From the NCBI GenBank assembly GCA_014529385.2, contig CM043942.1:22118991-22182990 (forward strand): a DNA stretch of 64,000 nt, read 5' to 3'. Positions 19,161 to 32,812 of this stretch are shown here, piece by piece (the stretch's first letter is position 1; every line of letters starts with the position of its first letter). Under the pieces are notes generated by a model that saw only the letters and a list, made by a program, of their open reading frames with translations, had not been told where the DNA came from and made no database searches. Both the position numbers and the translations under genes were made by a program. Origin of the DNA: Adiantum capillus-veneris (taxonomy: Eukaryota; Streptophyta; Polypodiopsida; Polypodiales; Pteridaceae).

Positions 19161-22100
19161 ACTAATGTTTTCTATTGTGGCATCCTTCATGGATCCAGCT
19201 TTTGGTTGACCGGAACACTGTTCAGCAGGAGGTTCAATGAAACCAAGAGTAAGATCTTGATTTTTCACATTGTTGTCCATTTGCAACCATCTTGTGTTAC
19301 CGATCCTATCCAATCATAGTGTGTAGACTCCATTTAGAACACACATTAGTATGCAAAACGAGTTATCACACAAAGATGTACCCTAAAGATTACCTCTTTT
19401 CACTTTCCATGAAAGTAACTTGCTAACATAACTCATCAGCCAAGTTTAAGTCCTTGACTTGTTTTCCAATTTCAGCAGTAAACAACCCCACCATAACTAG
19501 TTTTCAAGGTTGAGAACTTGATTTATACATGAAGAGACTACACCTAGTCGCAAACATGCTTTAACTTATGGTAAGCAAACTCCAAGTAGAGCAATAAATG
19601 CTTACTAATTGGATCGCTTGGTGCTACCGTACGCACTTTGCATATCCTTCAGCACAAGATTACACTTTGTAATCTACCTATCTCCTTGGATAATTGACAG
19701 TACTGAGGTGTTTTCCCCACGATTTACAGACAATCTTCTCAGATGGCCCGTAAATGGGGATCACAATATCATACAACATTGCTGAGCAAACAACAATGGT
19801 CTGATGAATAATCATCTTGGTTAATGTGAAAAATCCATAAGCACCCAAACCGAGCCATGACCTCTATTGATGATTGGTAGATCCAAAAGTAAGCTCAGAG
19901 AAATACTGCACATAGAGTGCAAAATCCTTCATAAGGAATGGATGTGATGAATATGCATGCTTCTCCAAATCAGCCTTTGCTAAACACTAGGGCCCATAAC
20001 ACCTAGTGTGCATGCATTTCGCAAAAAACAGATTTGAACCTGTATATCCATGATTAGCTTTGCCAATACTTATGGTGAAGGTGATGCTCGTAGCATACAT
20101 TAAAGAGGAATGTAAATACTTTAAAAAAGAAACTAAATACTGTCTGCTGCAATCATTTGCAAGCCTTGCTAAAACATTTGAACCATAACAGAAGGTGAAA
20201 CATTAATCACTTCTAGGGACAAACAATGAAAATTTTTCATTAACAACTTAGAGCCTTGCTATATGTATAAACAACCATCTGTAATGTTGTTTAGCAGTAC
20301 TTGTACCTGAACAAGTCATTCTAAGTATCCAACAATTTTTGGCCACCAAAATTGCTCCTAATATGTCGTGCTGAAAATGGTCCAGAAAATAGATTTGACC
20401 AGCACCTAGGGACTTTGTCGTGACACATACTTGAAATAATGGGCGCCAATGTTAGTCCAGAGACTCATATTCTCCACATGTGGAATATGTCTCATGTAAG
20501 AATGTTTAAAAAAGAACATCCTTCAAGTACAAGATGTACTTGTGTGTGGAGGTAACTCTAAACACTCCACGACAAGAGTGAGAGGGACCCTCATTCATTG
20601 CTCCACACTGGCTAAACCGAACTCCTTGAGTCCCTAGACCATGTTGTATCCCATGTGACAACGTGTGCCAAATCGAATCCGAAAAGTGGGTTCATAACAA
20701 CATAATGTACATTCGACACTGCGGCCCAAAATACTTGTTCCGACATGCCCTTGGCATGGCCGTGGGGACTGAACTGAAAGTTCAATTACTCGTATTGAAA
20801 TGCATAGGTGCATGTCTCTCACCTGTGAAAAAACTAAGCAACATTGCACTGGAAACTGTGGGTGTTGCCTTCGCAATCCAAACCCTTTGGTTATAATCTA
20901 CGTAGTCAAACCCCTTGGTAAGACCCTTTATAGAATCTACTCAACTAGCAGGTAACCGTGACCACCACAGTCGACCGTACATAAAAATGATTGGAATCAA
21001 CTTGAAAATGTGAATTTGTCCACTACCCCGTGGTAGATTGCGGACGTCTTTCCTTGAAATTGCAACTGGGATAGATCAAAATGTAATCCTGAATGCCGAT
21101 GGAGTGATTGAGTAATCACCCACTGGGTCTTACCCCAAAACTGTTCTTCCATAGACTCTCGTAGTGCTATAGAGAGAGCAGGAGATCCACACAAGTGAGA
21201 TGCCTAGCTTGTATGAACAACCATGCTGTCTCAATTGTTTGCTGCATCTGGAATCCATGGTATAGATCAGTTGATGTCAGTTCAAGAGTGTCAAAAACTC
21301 AACTTGAGCGTCGCACTAAAAACATGTAGTGCAAAAATGACACCCTAATCATCCGTAATGACAAGACTCTTGCGTGTCCATTAACGTCAACGTCGATGTA
21401 TTCAATGTGTACTCCATTGGGCAGATTTGTTGGATCGTCAGAACAATCACCCAAGGAATGCCAATAGTTGGGTCTTACCGAAGATCTGACAATGGCTCTT
21501 AGCCAGCCTGTGTGTGGCTCATAGCCCTTATGGCAATTAGCGTTCAATCGATAAACCGACGAAGACTAATGTGAATGGATCTTGGCCAAATTCTAGCTGA
21601 GAGTTAGAGCACCTTGGCTCAAACTGACTCACAAGCAAAACATGTATCAAAGAGCTTCTTAGAAAGTTTTCCTTATTCTTGAGAGAGAGAGAAGGAGAGA
21701 GAAGAAGAGCATGCTGGGATGAGGAACTTGCCTTAAATTTCTAGAGTGGGTGCCCAATCTGTGTGCTCTTACACATCTTATGCCTGACTTGCAGCTTATC
21801 CTATAAGCATACAACAATCTGTTTGTATAACTCTCTCATCGAGAGAGGTAACGGAAAACACAAGCCACAACTTGACCTATTGACCATGTATGGGTCGTGA
21901 ATGTACAAAAATGTCTTAAAAATGGTACTTTGCCTGTGAAAGAAGTCCTAGATTTAGGTTCCTTTTAATTTTGGTGTGTGTTGATAGCAACCAAAAATCA
22001 TGTTAAACAATCCCGAACTTATCTTGTCCTTGACAGAGAGTCTGGTGTTGTAGCGGGAGCATGTTTCAGGAGGCGGTAAAATTGAATCCACCTAGCTAGC

Positions 22101-23057
22101 ATGCCATGCATACATAAACTTAAGCCCTTGGCAAAAGTGATGGCCTCAAACGTGAGAGCGAAAACTATAAGTGAATTGCACAATTTAAACTGGTAGGGAT
22201 TCTGTGAGCTGAGATTCCCTATTTTTCAAGTTTCCCGAACTTGTGTGCCAATGCCCTTGATGCCAAGTCATTGGGCAATACCTTGGCACAAGGAAGAAGC
22301 CTTGCTTCATGTAAAATTGTCAAAGCACATTGATTTGCACAAAAGCAATAGTTGCCAATCAAAGATGTAAACATGGAAAAATAAGAAGATTGTAAAATTG
22401 GCTATCCTGGTCGTTGCTGTAACCAGTTGGCCCGATATTCCGTGGAAGAAAACTCGCTGAAAAATGGCACATAGCCATATGTGCTGCACGAGTGGGAGCT
22501 GTTGTATGTACAGATACGTCCCTTGTATCATATACACCCATCTCTCACGTAATGAAATAACCTGCAAGCATATTGTCAAGTCCGTCCCAAGTTTGTATGC
22601 TCATAGCATAGGCCAAACGTGGGGAGCTGCAATGCAAGATGCAAAAATGGAAGCCTTGCTTCACATAAGTACGGAGCTGTTAGCCAACAGATGCTGCAGC
22701 TGACGCACAGATATCCTGGTAAACAGAAATTGACCATGTTAACAGAAATTGGCTAGTGCGGTGTGGCTAGCATCTTGGCCGGCTTCTGGAAGCAGTGAAA
22801 AGAAGTTGGCCATGACGAGTCCTATGCACCCTACATCAAGTCGAGCCACATGGTGTGCCGATCTCCTTGAGAGTCTATTGGCACAAACATCATATCAGTG
22901 TGGCAGGTACTCAAGCCATGCTTGAGTCGATTTCTCAAGTTAAACATTGAGGCGTTGCCAACAATGAAGGCCAAGAGCACCATACTAGGCATATACCTTA
23001 CTTGGTGTTGAGATACCTCAACTATCACTTATCACTTGGGGAGGCAATACAAGCCGT
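19161..23057. other. No gene seen
   Basis: About 3.9 kb without a recognisable coding region, RNA gene or long repeat. The short ORFs look random. It may be the eroded body of the element whose 3' end lies near 19.1 kb, but I have no direct evidence for that. Confidence 0.5.
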
Positions 23058-24845
23058 TGGAGAGGCGGAATAGGAAACACACCCAACACACAAAATACTT
23101 GCCTCTCTATAGCCCAGGGATTCCACAACACCCCTAACCTCTCAAAAAACACCGTCAAATTGGCTTATTTTCACTAACAACTCCGTAACATACAAAACAA
23201 CTACCTCACACCTTGCAAAAAACACCCACAACACAAAAACACCCACACTGCTCAACTCGCCCTTTTCGAATCACAAAACACTACTAATCTGCCCTCTTGA
23301 TAGCACCCTTCAAGTTGCAGGCAAACCCTCTGCAAGTAATGGCCAATACACGAAGAGCGAGAGAAGAGGAGGGGGATGGGGAGAAGCAACACACGGGATT
23401 GGGGCAAGTGAGTGGTATTATTGCATAGAGAGTAGTACAACCGATGTATGCAGCTTCAATGGCAAGCTTAACAGCACACAAGCTTCCAACATTCACTTAC
23501 TCACACAGGCAAAAAAGCCAACTGGTCAAAAGACCCCAAAAAATGAACAAAAACCTCCTTTTATAGGGGTGTACCTAGGAGTCCCAAAAAAGAAAAATGT
23601 GGTGTGCTTCCATGTCGTGCACTCCATTTGGAGCTTCTTTTAGAATTTTTATGCATTGCCAACACTTGGATTAGTTTATTTTGGAAAGCTTTGCATGGTG
23701 TGCACATTGGGCTTTGGTCCGCCTAATTTGGCCGGTCGGACTTCCTCCTCTCTTGGCCTTGCATTTGGCTTTGTCCACTTGACTGCTCTCGGACTCTCCT
23801 TGTAGTGGGACCCCTCCCCCTCGTCGAGCCAATAGCGATGTCGCTATTGGGGGGGGGCCTTCCCCTCAAAAAATTTTGCCACTTACGGGCGCGGGCACCA
23901 CTGCTTACCAATTGCCACGTCATCGTCTTCCTCAACCAAGCGGGCGCCACCGCCGCCCTGCCTCGCCGGCCGCCGTCGCCGCCGCCAAAACCACCAACAT
24001 ACCACCTCTGCAGCGCTGTTCCTTGCGCGCCATAGCCATGGAGCTCCCCTCCATCTCTCTTGGATACTTATGGGAGGGCAACGCCCCAGCTTATATACGG
24101 TGCTCCCGGTTCTATACAGTGCGCATGTGGGTTATACCCGGCGACACGTGGCAGCCCGAGAGGTCCACTGCCTTTTAAGACTTCAAAAGAACAAAAAACC
24201 CATTATATTTTTTTAAACCAAAAACACTTTGCAACCTGCCTTTGCCTAGCTCCCATTCTGTGCTCCAATCTCTTATTGACAAATTGGAACTACCTACTGA
24301 AGCTCCACTTTCCCGGCTCCCACCACACCTTTTGTCTTTGCATTTTGACTTCTCGGCATCCTCGAATCAAGGCTCTCAAAAAGAGAAAAAATCATCTGCA
24401 ACCTGCTTTGGACAAAGACACCCAAACTTCCGACTGCCATAACTTCTCGCTCCGGACTCCGTTTGGCATGCAGTCACTTCCTGCTAGCTCCGTGTGATGT
24501 ACAACCTGCTCTACAACTTCGTAGAGGCTCAGAAGATGCCACATGGCACATTCTCCAATGCGGCCAAGTGGGCTCAGATTCGGCCCTCGGAAAAACTTCA
24601 ATTGACCATATCTTGCAAACTAGGGCTCCGATCCGCAATCTGAAAAGACGTAGGCTCCATGAATTGAGCTCTACATATCTATACCTTAAGTTCCATTTGG
24701 ACCATTTGTCTCCCGCTGCCCTGTCCGGCAAGAATCTGCAAACCACTGAAACTTCAACCCTCAATAACTTGGGCTCCGTAGCTCGGTTTGATGAGCCGTC
24801 TGGACCTATTCCTTCAACGCTTCAAGATCTTCATTTCTGGACCCA
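23058..24845 (-). repeat. Left terminal repeat (3' LTR) of the gag-only element
   Basis: It matches 27268-29066 over almost its whole length, with scattered substitutions and small indels. It starts TGGAGAGG in plus coordinates. It contains TATAAAA on the minus strand at 23559-23565 and a perfect hairpin at 23829-23850. The ORFs inside it (such as 24060-24497 and 24463-24909) are also present in the other repeat with frame changes, so they are not genes. Confidence 0.8.
23829..23850. other. Conserved 10-bp stem hairpin in the LTR
   Basis: CCAATAGCGA, a two-base loop TG, then TCGCTATTGG: a perfect inverted repeat, followed by a run of G. The same hairpin and G run recur at 28050-28071. It also contains CCAAT on both strands. 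Confidence 0.85.
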
Positions 24846-25459
24846 AAGGCTGCACTTTGCATATCCTTCACGTGCTACCCCCATTAGCCCCTTATGTAGC
24901 CTTTCTTGACCTATAAGCCGCATCATGCATACACTTCCGCTGCTACCTGCCATCCCATGACCTTCCTAGCTGCTTCAATCCTTTGCCATGCTTCTGCTTG
25001 CCTGTACACACCTGTCCATGCCACCTTCTAGCGTCAACACACTTTGGCTGCACCATCATTGCCCACCCCCCTGTTGAGCATTTATGCTCAACCACATAAA
25101 AGCTTTATTCCACTATAAACTGCGAAACCTGGCACACTCTATGAGAAAACTAAAACCATATGCACATAGTTTTATTGCATCCTATTATCAAACCTTCAAG
25201 TGGGTTGCCCCACCCCCTGCATCACATAGCTTCCACCTGGATCAAACACCTGGATCTGTTCACTTTCATCCATCTGTAACAACCTCCAATAGTGCCCTAA
25301 CCAAGCACGTAGCCATCCATGCACACAAAAGGCCCATAGCACTTTACCACCTCTTCGGAACTCATCTTGCCTCATCAACCTATATGGCTCTGCAAACAGA
25401 TTACTCAAACCAACCTAAAGAACTGGTTCTGTACGAACCAACGCTTCTGACCCTCCCTC

Positions 25460-27155
25460 CTAGCCATGTAAAGTAGAGCTCCTCTCAAAGGAACCCCGTA
25501 TCTGATGGATAACATACTGCATAGTTGCACTTACAAGCATACCTCTCAACCACGGGTTGCATATCTCTTTTGAAAGCTTGGACACATCTTGGGAACCTGC
25601 TCCATATGCCATAGAACACATCTCTTGCACTGGCTTTATGCTCTCTTGCACCTCACTTACACTGTCATCAAGACCTTCATCATCGATTGGCCCTTCAAGG
25701 TCGCTCAACACTTCCTTCTGTCCAACTTCAGCCTCCTGCTCTTCAATCACCTCTTCAACCGCTGCATCAGGCTCCTCTAAGGAAGAGAGAAACTCGTTCT
25801 CTACCGCATCCATCTCCAGTTCCTTCATAGACACGGCTGCTTTATCCCTCTTGGCAAAAGTCTGCACATGTTGCACCACCATAGCACATTCCACACTACT
25901 TTCATCATCAAAGCCATTAGCATGGCACCACACACCACCTTCACGTGCATTCCATCATCTGTAGGTCTAGACCGCACCTTTTGGCTTTCATCAGCTACCT
26001 CGGTTTTCTCAGTTCCCTGCTCTTCTTGCACATGTGCTATTACCATATCATCAAACATATAAGAGGGCAGCTTTACCTTTACCAGTTTGGGTTCATCAGA
26101 TTCCGTCTCCTCGTCATAGGATGTATACTCATCCGCATTATTCTCCTCGCTTGTCTCCCAGCTAATCGAGCTTGTATCATCATCGGCACCGGCATCATAT
26201 ACCGACTTCGGATCAGCATCTGCCTCCACTTGTTGCTCCACAAAAGCTTGACCACCTCTACTGCTTTGCAAGCTTTCAACATCAGCTTCTGAACCCTCGG
26301 TATCTGCATCTCGATTGCATTCTGCTACCATTTCATGCAAACTTTCAACAAGCACATGCTTTACCTCTTCAACCCGTACTGGAATCTCACATCTGCTACT
26401 ACTTTTGCATCTTGGTTCACATCGACATGGACCTTCTCCTCGTTGACAAGCTCTTCCACCCTCGGCACATGCACATCACAAACCGGCACTCTCCAAGGAA
26501 CATAACCAATAGCAGGTCTTACCTCCACAGGCCTTGCATTTTGCACAACTGGAATCACCTTTGGTTGGACCCAAGAGCACTTCGCTACCTCCGCAACAAC
26601 ATGCATATAATCTGCTGGCTTTAACTTTCCCAACTCCAACTTCCGCTTCACCTTTTTTCTCTTTATCTTTTCCAAATAGACCATGTCTTCATAGGTATCG
26701 GCACCATCTTCGACCTTTTCTCTAATCCTCGGATGCAAGCACTCTAACAACTTTGACAACTTCAAAGATTGATTGCTTTTGACCCCAGTAGCAATCTCTA
26801 ACTGCTTCCAACAAGCTTCAAACTGCTCAATGAAAATAGAGAAGTCTTTACTTACATCCTCGTGTACCGCCTTCAATCTTGCACCGGCTTTTTCTGCCGT
26901 AATCACCTCTCGAAACCGCTCCATAAACTGACTCTGCAACCTTTGCCATGATTCTTGATCATTGCTCTTTAAACCATCGAACCACACCTTCGCTCGTCCT
27001 CGCATCAACAACGGCACCGTCTGTAACCTTTTTGCATCCGTCGACATACGCATCGACAACAACCATAATTCGAAATCTGATAACCAATCCTCGGGATCTT
27101 CGACGCCCGTAAATATGGGGCCAAAACTTGGCTCCACCATCTCTGTTAGCTTCAA
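25460..27155 (-). pseudogene. Gag-like protein gene of the gag-only element (frameshifted)
   Basis: This probably encodes the capsid-type protein that packages the element's RNA in virus-like particles. The first part (ATG near 27140, to 26361) reads as a retrotransposon gag domain: GVEDPEDWLSDFELWLLSM, RAKVWFDGL, WQRLQSQFMERFREV, and FIEQFEACWKQLE. The frame then shifts near 26360 and again near 25930. Between these lies a strongly acidic region rich in Glu, Asp and Ser, followed by more acidic sequence ending near 25460. I see no zinc knuckle and no protease. Whether the acidic part belongs to the same protein or is a second ORF is open. Confidence 0.65.
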
Positions 27156-27252
27156 ACTCGACCATTAAATATCTCGACCATCAGCCAACCTCTTTGTCGG
27201 CAAAAAAACACCACTTTGAACCTCAAATTGGAGCATCAGACAGCTCCTCACT

Positions 27253-27262
27253 GGGGGCACCA
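27253..27262 (-). other. Possible primer binding site of the gag-only element
   Basis: The minus strand reads TGGTGCCCCC a few bases inside the right terminal repeat, the expected place and TGG start for a tRNA primer site. I cannot name the tRNA, and the 5-base gap to the repeat edge is slightly large. Confidence 0.4.
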
Positions 27263-27267
27263 GAAGA

Positions 27268-29066
27268 TGGAGAGGGGGAATAGGGCACACACCCATCACA
27301 CAAAATACTTGCCTCTCTATAGCCCAGGGATTCCACAACACCCCTAACCTCTCAAAATACACCTTCAAATTGGCTTATTTGCACTAACAACTCCGCTTTA
27401 ACATACAAAACAACTACCTCACACCCACAACACAAAAACACCACACCCACAACACACAAACACCCACACTGCTCAACTCGCCCTTTTTGAATCACAAAAC
27501 ACTCCTAATCTGCCCTCTTGATAGCACCCTTCAAGCTGCAGGCAAACCCTCTGCAAGTAATGGCCAATACAGGAAGAGCGAGAGAAGAGGAGGGGGATGG
27601 GGAGAAGCAACAAACGGAATTGGGGCAAGTTAGTGGTATTATTGCATAGAGAGTAGTACAACCGATGTATGCAGCTTCAATGGCAAGCTTAGCAGCACAC
27701 AAGCTTCCAAAGTTCACTTACTCACACAGGCAAAAAAGCCAATTGGTCAAAAGACCCCAAAAAATGAACAAAAACCTCCTTTTATAGGGGTGTGCCTAGG
27801 AGTCCCAAAAAAGAAAAATGTGGTGTGCTTCCATGTCGTGCACTCCATTTGGAGCTTCTTTTAGAATTTTTATGCATTGCCAACACTTGGCTTAGTTTAT
27901 TTTGGAAAGCTTTGCATGGTGTGCACATTGGGCTTTGGTCCGCCTAATTTGGCCGGCCGGACTTCCTCCTCTCTTGGCCTTGCATTTGGCTTTGTCCACT
28001 TGACTGCTCTCAAACTCTCCTTGCAGTGGGACCCCTCCCCCTCATCGAGCCAATAGCGATGTCGCTATTGGGGGGGGGGGCTTCCCCTCAAAACATTTTG
28101 CCACTTACGAGCGCGAACACCACTGCTTATGAATTGCCACATCATCATCTTCCTCAACCAAGCGGGCGCCACCACCGCCCCGCCTCGCCGACCGCCACCG
28201 CCAAAACCACCAACATACCACCTCTACAGCGCCGCGCCTCGCGCGCCATAGCCATGGAGCTCTCCTCCACCTCTCTTGGATGCTTATGGGAGGGCCATGC
28301 CCCAGGTTATATACGGTGCTCCCGACTCTATACAGTGCGCATGTGGGTTATACCCGGTGACACGTGGCATCCCGAGAGGTCCATTGCCTTTTAAGACTTC
28401 AAAAGAACAAAAAACCCATTATATTTTTTGTTAACCAAAAAAACTTTGCAACCTGCCTTTGCCTGGCTCCCATTCTGTGCTCCAATCTCTTATTGCCAAA
28501 ATTGGAACTACCTACTGAAGCTCCACTTTCCCGGATCCCACCACACATTCTGTCTCTGCATTTTGACTTCTCGGCATCCTCGAATCAAGGCTCTCAAAAA
28601 GAGAAAAAATCATCTGCAAACTGCTTTGGACAAAGACACCCAAACTTCCGATTGCCATAACTTCTCGCTCCGGACTCCGTTTGGCATGCAGTCACTTCCT
28701 GCTAGCTCCGTATGATGCACAACCTGCTCTAGAACTTCATAGAGGCTCAGAAGATGCCACATGGCACATTCTCCAATGCGGCCAAGTGGGCTCAGACCCG
28801 GCCCTTGGAAAAACTTGAATTGACCATACCTTGCAAACTAGGGCTCTGATCCGTAATCCGAAAAGACGGGTAGGCTCCATGAATTGAGCTCTACATATCT
28901 ATACCTTAAGTTCCATTTGGACCATCTGTCTACCGCTGCCCTGTCCTGCAAGAATCTGCAAACCACTGAAACTTCAACCTTCAATAACTTGGGCTCCGTA
29001 GCTCGATTTGATGAGCCGTCTGGACGTGTTCCTTCAACACTTCAAGCTCTTCATTTCTAGAATCCA
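27268..29066 (-). repeat. Right terminal repeat (5' LTR) of the gag-only element
   Basis: The partner of 23058-24845. It has TATAAAA on the minus strand at 27780-27786 and the hairpin at 28050-28071. After about 29066 the two copies no longer match. Confidence 0.8.
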
Positions 29067-30664
29067 ACGAGCTGAATTTTCCTTTTCTTAACCACTTGCA
29101 TCCATTCTTTAGCCTGCTCCACTTGCTGAGCGAAGGGAGACAGGATTGACATACCAGTGGCGAACAAAATGAGCTGGCAATGGGTTGCTCTCTCTCTCTC
29201 TCTCTCTCCCCATAGAGCGCACACATGATGCATGGGGAGATTGGGGCGCAGAGGATATGAGGGTGGATAGATAGAGAGGTCATCACTCAAAGTGGAGATG
29301 ATGGTGACAGTGGGCTTTGTTCTGCTTTCAAATTGAGAGATTCCTTGGAATTTGTCTCTGTCTGTCTCATCCATCCTTGCGGACTGGAGGGTTAGGCCCC
29401 TGTGCATCAACAACGATGGATGGTTCAATATTCTTCATGTCTTTTTGTGACACTGGCAGTTTCGAGGGGCATTCCAACAGTGTAGTCCAAGAAATGCAAG
29501 TAGCTAGCCCTCTTGTTTCTTCCTTGCAACCCGCTCACTAAGGTAAGAAACAAAGGAGAGAGGTAAGCGGCGGAGGCCCAAACCGCGTTTGAAGAGGAGG
29601 TGAAGGGGGAGGGAGAGGGTGTGCACGGAGAGCTGCGAAATGAGGGAAGGAAAGGATGCGAAGTAGCTTGCAGAGGTAGCGATGGCACTTTTGGGAAAGG
29701 GGGGGGGGGGGCTCTATAGATGGTGACAGGTGAGAGTTTCCTTGGAAATTAGATGGAGTTGAAGCGTTGAAGGAGCCTCAAAAGACTTTGTGTCGCTTTC
29801 GGTGCGGCCCAAAGAAGCAGGAATCTTGTACACTAAGTAATTGGGCTACCAATTTGAAAACCTCCTTGTAGTTAAGGACAAGGTTGACTTTTGATATGCA
29901 TTTTTGGGTATTTTTCTTGCTTTTTAAAGGTAAAAAAATGAGCTACCTTGCAAAAATATGCTAGTTTACTCTAATGAGTATGTGAATCGTGTGTTGCTAT
30001 GGCTAACAAGAAGCAAGGCCTACTCTGTGGCACTTTTCTTTCTCATCTTCCCCTTCAAAGTGGCAATATGTGCAAACATTCTCTATGCATCGATAAGGTA
30101 GTGTCAAGTATATTCTTGGATGCTTCATTAAAAAAATAAGGTCATCCTCTATAGCTATGATATGACAACTCTAGCTAAGTATCAACTTTCTTGCCCATCT
30201 TGAAAAAGAACTAGGGTTCACAGGGGATCTTCTCTGTTTTGATTGGGTCTCCCTTCCCATCAAGAGTAGGGAGGCTCACAGGGTGAGGGATGGGTGGGGA
30301 GTGGCTTTAGAGAGCACCTTGGGATCAACTGACTTCTATGGCGGGCAGAGGTAAGCCTCGAGTGGGGAATCTTGGCTACCTTCCCCTTTGTTTTGTATGA
30401 CTCCCTTTGCCTAGAACTTTTTGTTTTGGATAGTAGGAGACGACAGTGTTCCTACCTCCCCCAGAGGTGAACCACATCCATTGTTGTGCAAACGGATTGT
30501 TGTCCGGCTAGGAGGGGGTCTTCTCCTTGGTGGCAATGAGCCTTGGCCATGGTGGCTCTCCTAGATGGTTGTTTGTAGGTATATTCTTAGCCAAGGTTCA
30601 CACATGGGTCTGTTGGTTCTATAATTTACGTTGGTTTGTACCTTCTGGGTGCAGATTGGGTGTA
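29067..30664. other. No gene seen
   Basis: A non-coding stretch with a short (CT)n at about 29189-29207 and a G run near 29699-29711. The ORFs here have no recognisable domain. Confidence 0.55.
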
Positions 30665-30935
30665 GAAAAAACCAAAACAATGTAAACTAAGTGATTGGAA
30701 TGCCTTACATTGAAAAGATTCCTATTGTCAACACCAACTTTTCATGATTATTGTAGTATTGCGAGCTACAAGTTTCAAACTTTGCATGACTTCTTACATA
30801 GGAGATGGCTAAATTAAATGCATTTGGTCTAAGTGTTCTCATTAGATGTAGTCAAGCTTAGGCAATGGTCATGCAATGCACAATTGTTGATTAATTTTTG
30901 AAATATTGAGTTGGTGGGTGTTTTCTTTGATGGAA

Positions 30936-31003
<68 letters not shown>

Positions 31004-31230
31004 GTTGAGCTGTAGAGAGCACTAGCTAGAGCAAGGAGCTGCTACCACCCTCCCCACTGTATATACAATATAGATTGTGCCTCATGTAGGTCACACATGC
31101 ACCAGTCTTATATGTAACTATGCAAACCATGTAGACTTTGTCATAGTTGCATCAGTAACATGTTATTGGATGACTAAATTTCGTTTGACCACATTCTTAG
31201 TGGTGGCCTTAGGCCTCATATAGGTTGTGA
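30665..31230. repeat. Dispersed repeat, uninterrupted copy at the 16.2/18.6-kb junction
   Basis: It matches 16124-16258 followed directly by 18627-18900. It has its own extra segment of about 175 bases (about 30905-31075) that contains (TC)30 and the words GAGCAAGGAGCT.CTACCA, which are also found near 32870. So this copy too received DNA with a CT tract. Confidence 0.65.
30939..30998. repeat. (TC)30 microsatellite
   Basis: A pure TC run inside the extra segment of the dispersed repeat. Confidence 0.97.
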
Positions 31231-32277
31231 GATGTTCAAAGGTCAAAACTGTCTGCAATGAAACGCTCTTAATTTGTTGGCATGAAGTAATATTTTTGTT
31301 TGTTCAATAAGAAGGCTACACGATGTGATGACAAGGGAAGGGATGAAACATGATTGAGGCTCTCACTTGGGCTCTAGACGCATCAATAATGAGGATCTCT
31401 TGACTTACATATGTATAGTAAGTAAGAGCTACAATAGTGAGAGCAATTTGACAGTCCAAAAATGCAGTACTCTTTTGAAAGAAGTGTGAGCCACTCGACA
31501 CAATTTGACTTTTGGAAACTTGATGTTGACAGCTCTTTGAGTAGAAGGAATTAACATTGCAAGCCATGCAAGAAATTGTGGTCAAAGAGGTGCAACCCTT
31601 TGATGTGTTTTTTTGGAGTACCTTGTGAAAAGGATATGCCAGGAATGTTTGTAACATTCTATGAGTAATGAAAATAAGGCTAATTCATATAGTGGATTTT
31701 GAAATCCTCCTTTAACCACGAGGACAAGGTTGATTTTTGATGGGCATTTTACCCTGTTTTTGGGTATTTTTCTTGTTTTTGAGGGGTAACGCTAGTACAA
31801 CGGTGCAACCTTTGGTGATAGCATTGCATATGGCATTGCTATGTGGATTTCCTTAACTTAGGCATGCCTACACTATCTACATAAGCAAATGGACACACAC
31901 AGACAGAGAGCCCAAGAACATGTTAACAGAGCGCATCAATTGTAACTCATGGCTCCACCAAACAATGCAACTAAAACACGTTGCAATATCTTCTCTCCTT
32001 GTATCCACATAAGCTAGCTTATGATTTGTTTTAAAGAACCCCAAAACTTACATTCTCGAGTCAATTGGTGCGGGTAAAAAACCAACTTCTTACCACTCTT
32101 ACAGATACATTACTATACCCTCCTGCCACACACATATCCTTGACTAGTGACTGTTCCATTTGTGTATGTGTGTGTGCACGTGTGCACCCTCCCCACCTTC
32201 TTTGTCTCTCCTTGTGTCTCTTGCTATATCTCTTGCCTCAGAATGTCTCCTTCTCTCTCTAAAGCATAGTACACCAC

Positions 32278-32321
<44 letters not shown>

Positions 32322-32468
32322 GTGAGTTGGTAAGTATGCCAACCACTCTCTAGCTCTCTGTGCCTCGACTTGCACACCACCTGACACACGTCTCTCTCTC
32401 TCTCTAGGGTGAGTTTCTAGGTTCCCTCTCTCTCATGCACATATACACATGCAACTTTTGTCCAGATG

Positions 32469-32512
<44 letters not shown>

Positions 32513-32754
32513 AGCTAGAGGAAGCGCAATTCACATAGAACTGCCATGGAAAATGTAGCTCACACCTACTCTCTCGACTTGAATGGGAGATTGTTGGAGT
32601 CATGGAGGCCGTGACTTGTGAATAGTAGAGGTCGGGTCATAGGGAGCTAGAGCATGTCTTGGAATCCTTGTCATGATCTGCCATTAAACATGGATTAAAA
32701 GTTGGATCTTGGAGCCTCGTCGATTGAATGAGCATTGGATGTTTGGGGGGTGAC

Positions 32755-32812
<58 letters not shown>

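Larger units (their letters stand above)
23058..29066 (-). mobile_element. Gag-only element with 1.8-kb terminal direct repeats
   Basis: Two direct repeats (23058-24845 and 27268-29066) flank 2.4 kb of unique DNA. The only recognisable gene in it is a gag-like ORF on the minus strand, starting about 100 bases from the right repeat. RT, integrase and RNase H are absent. The design matches non-autonomous LTR elements that keep only gag (TR-GAG or LARD type). Both repeats carry TATAAAA on the minus strand, which agrees with that direction. I found no convincing target duplication or polypurine tract, so the exact ends are uncertain by a few tens of bases. Confidence 0.7.

Noticed and set aside
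24060-24909. Plus-strand ORFs in 23.8-24.9 kb as a host gene
   Set aside because: They lie in the terminal repeat and recur with frame differences at 28.0-28.7 kb. No domain is visible.
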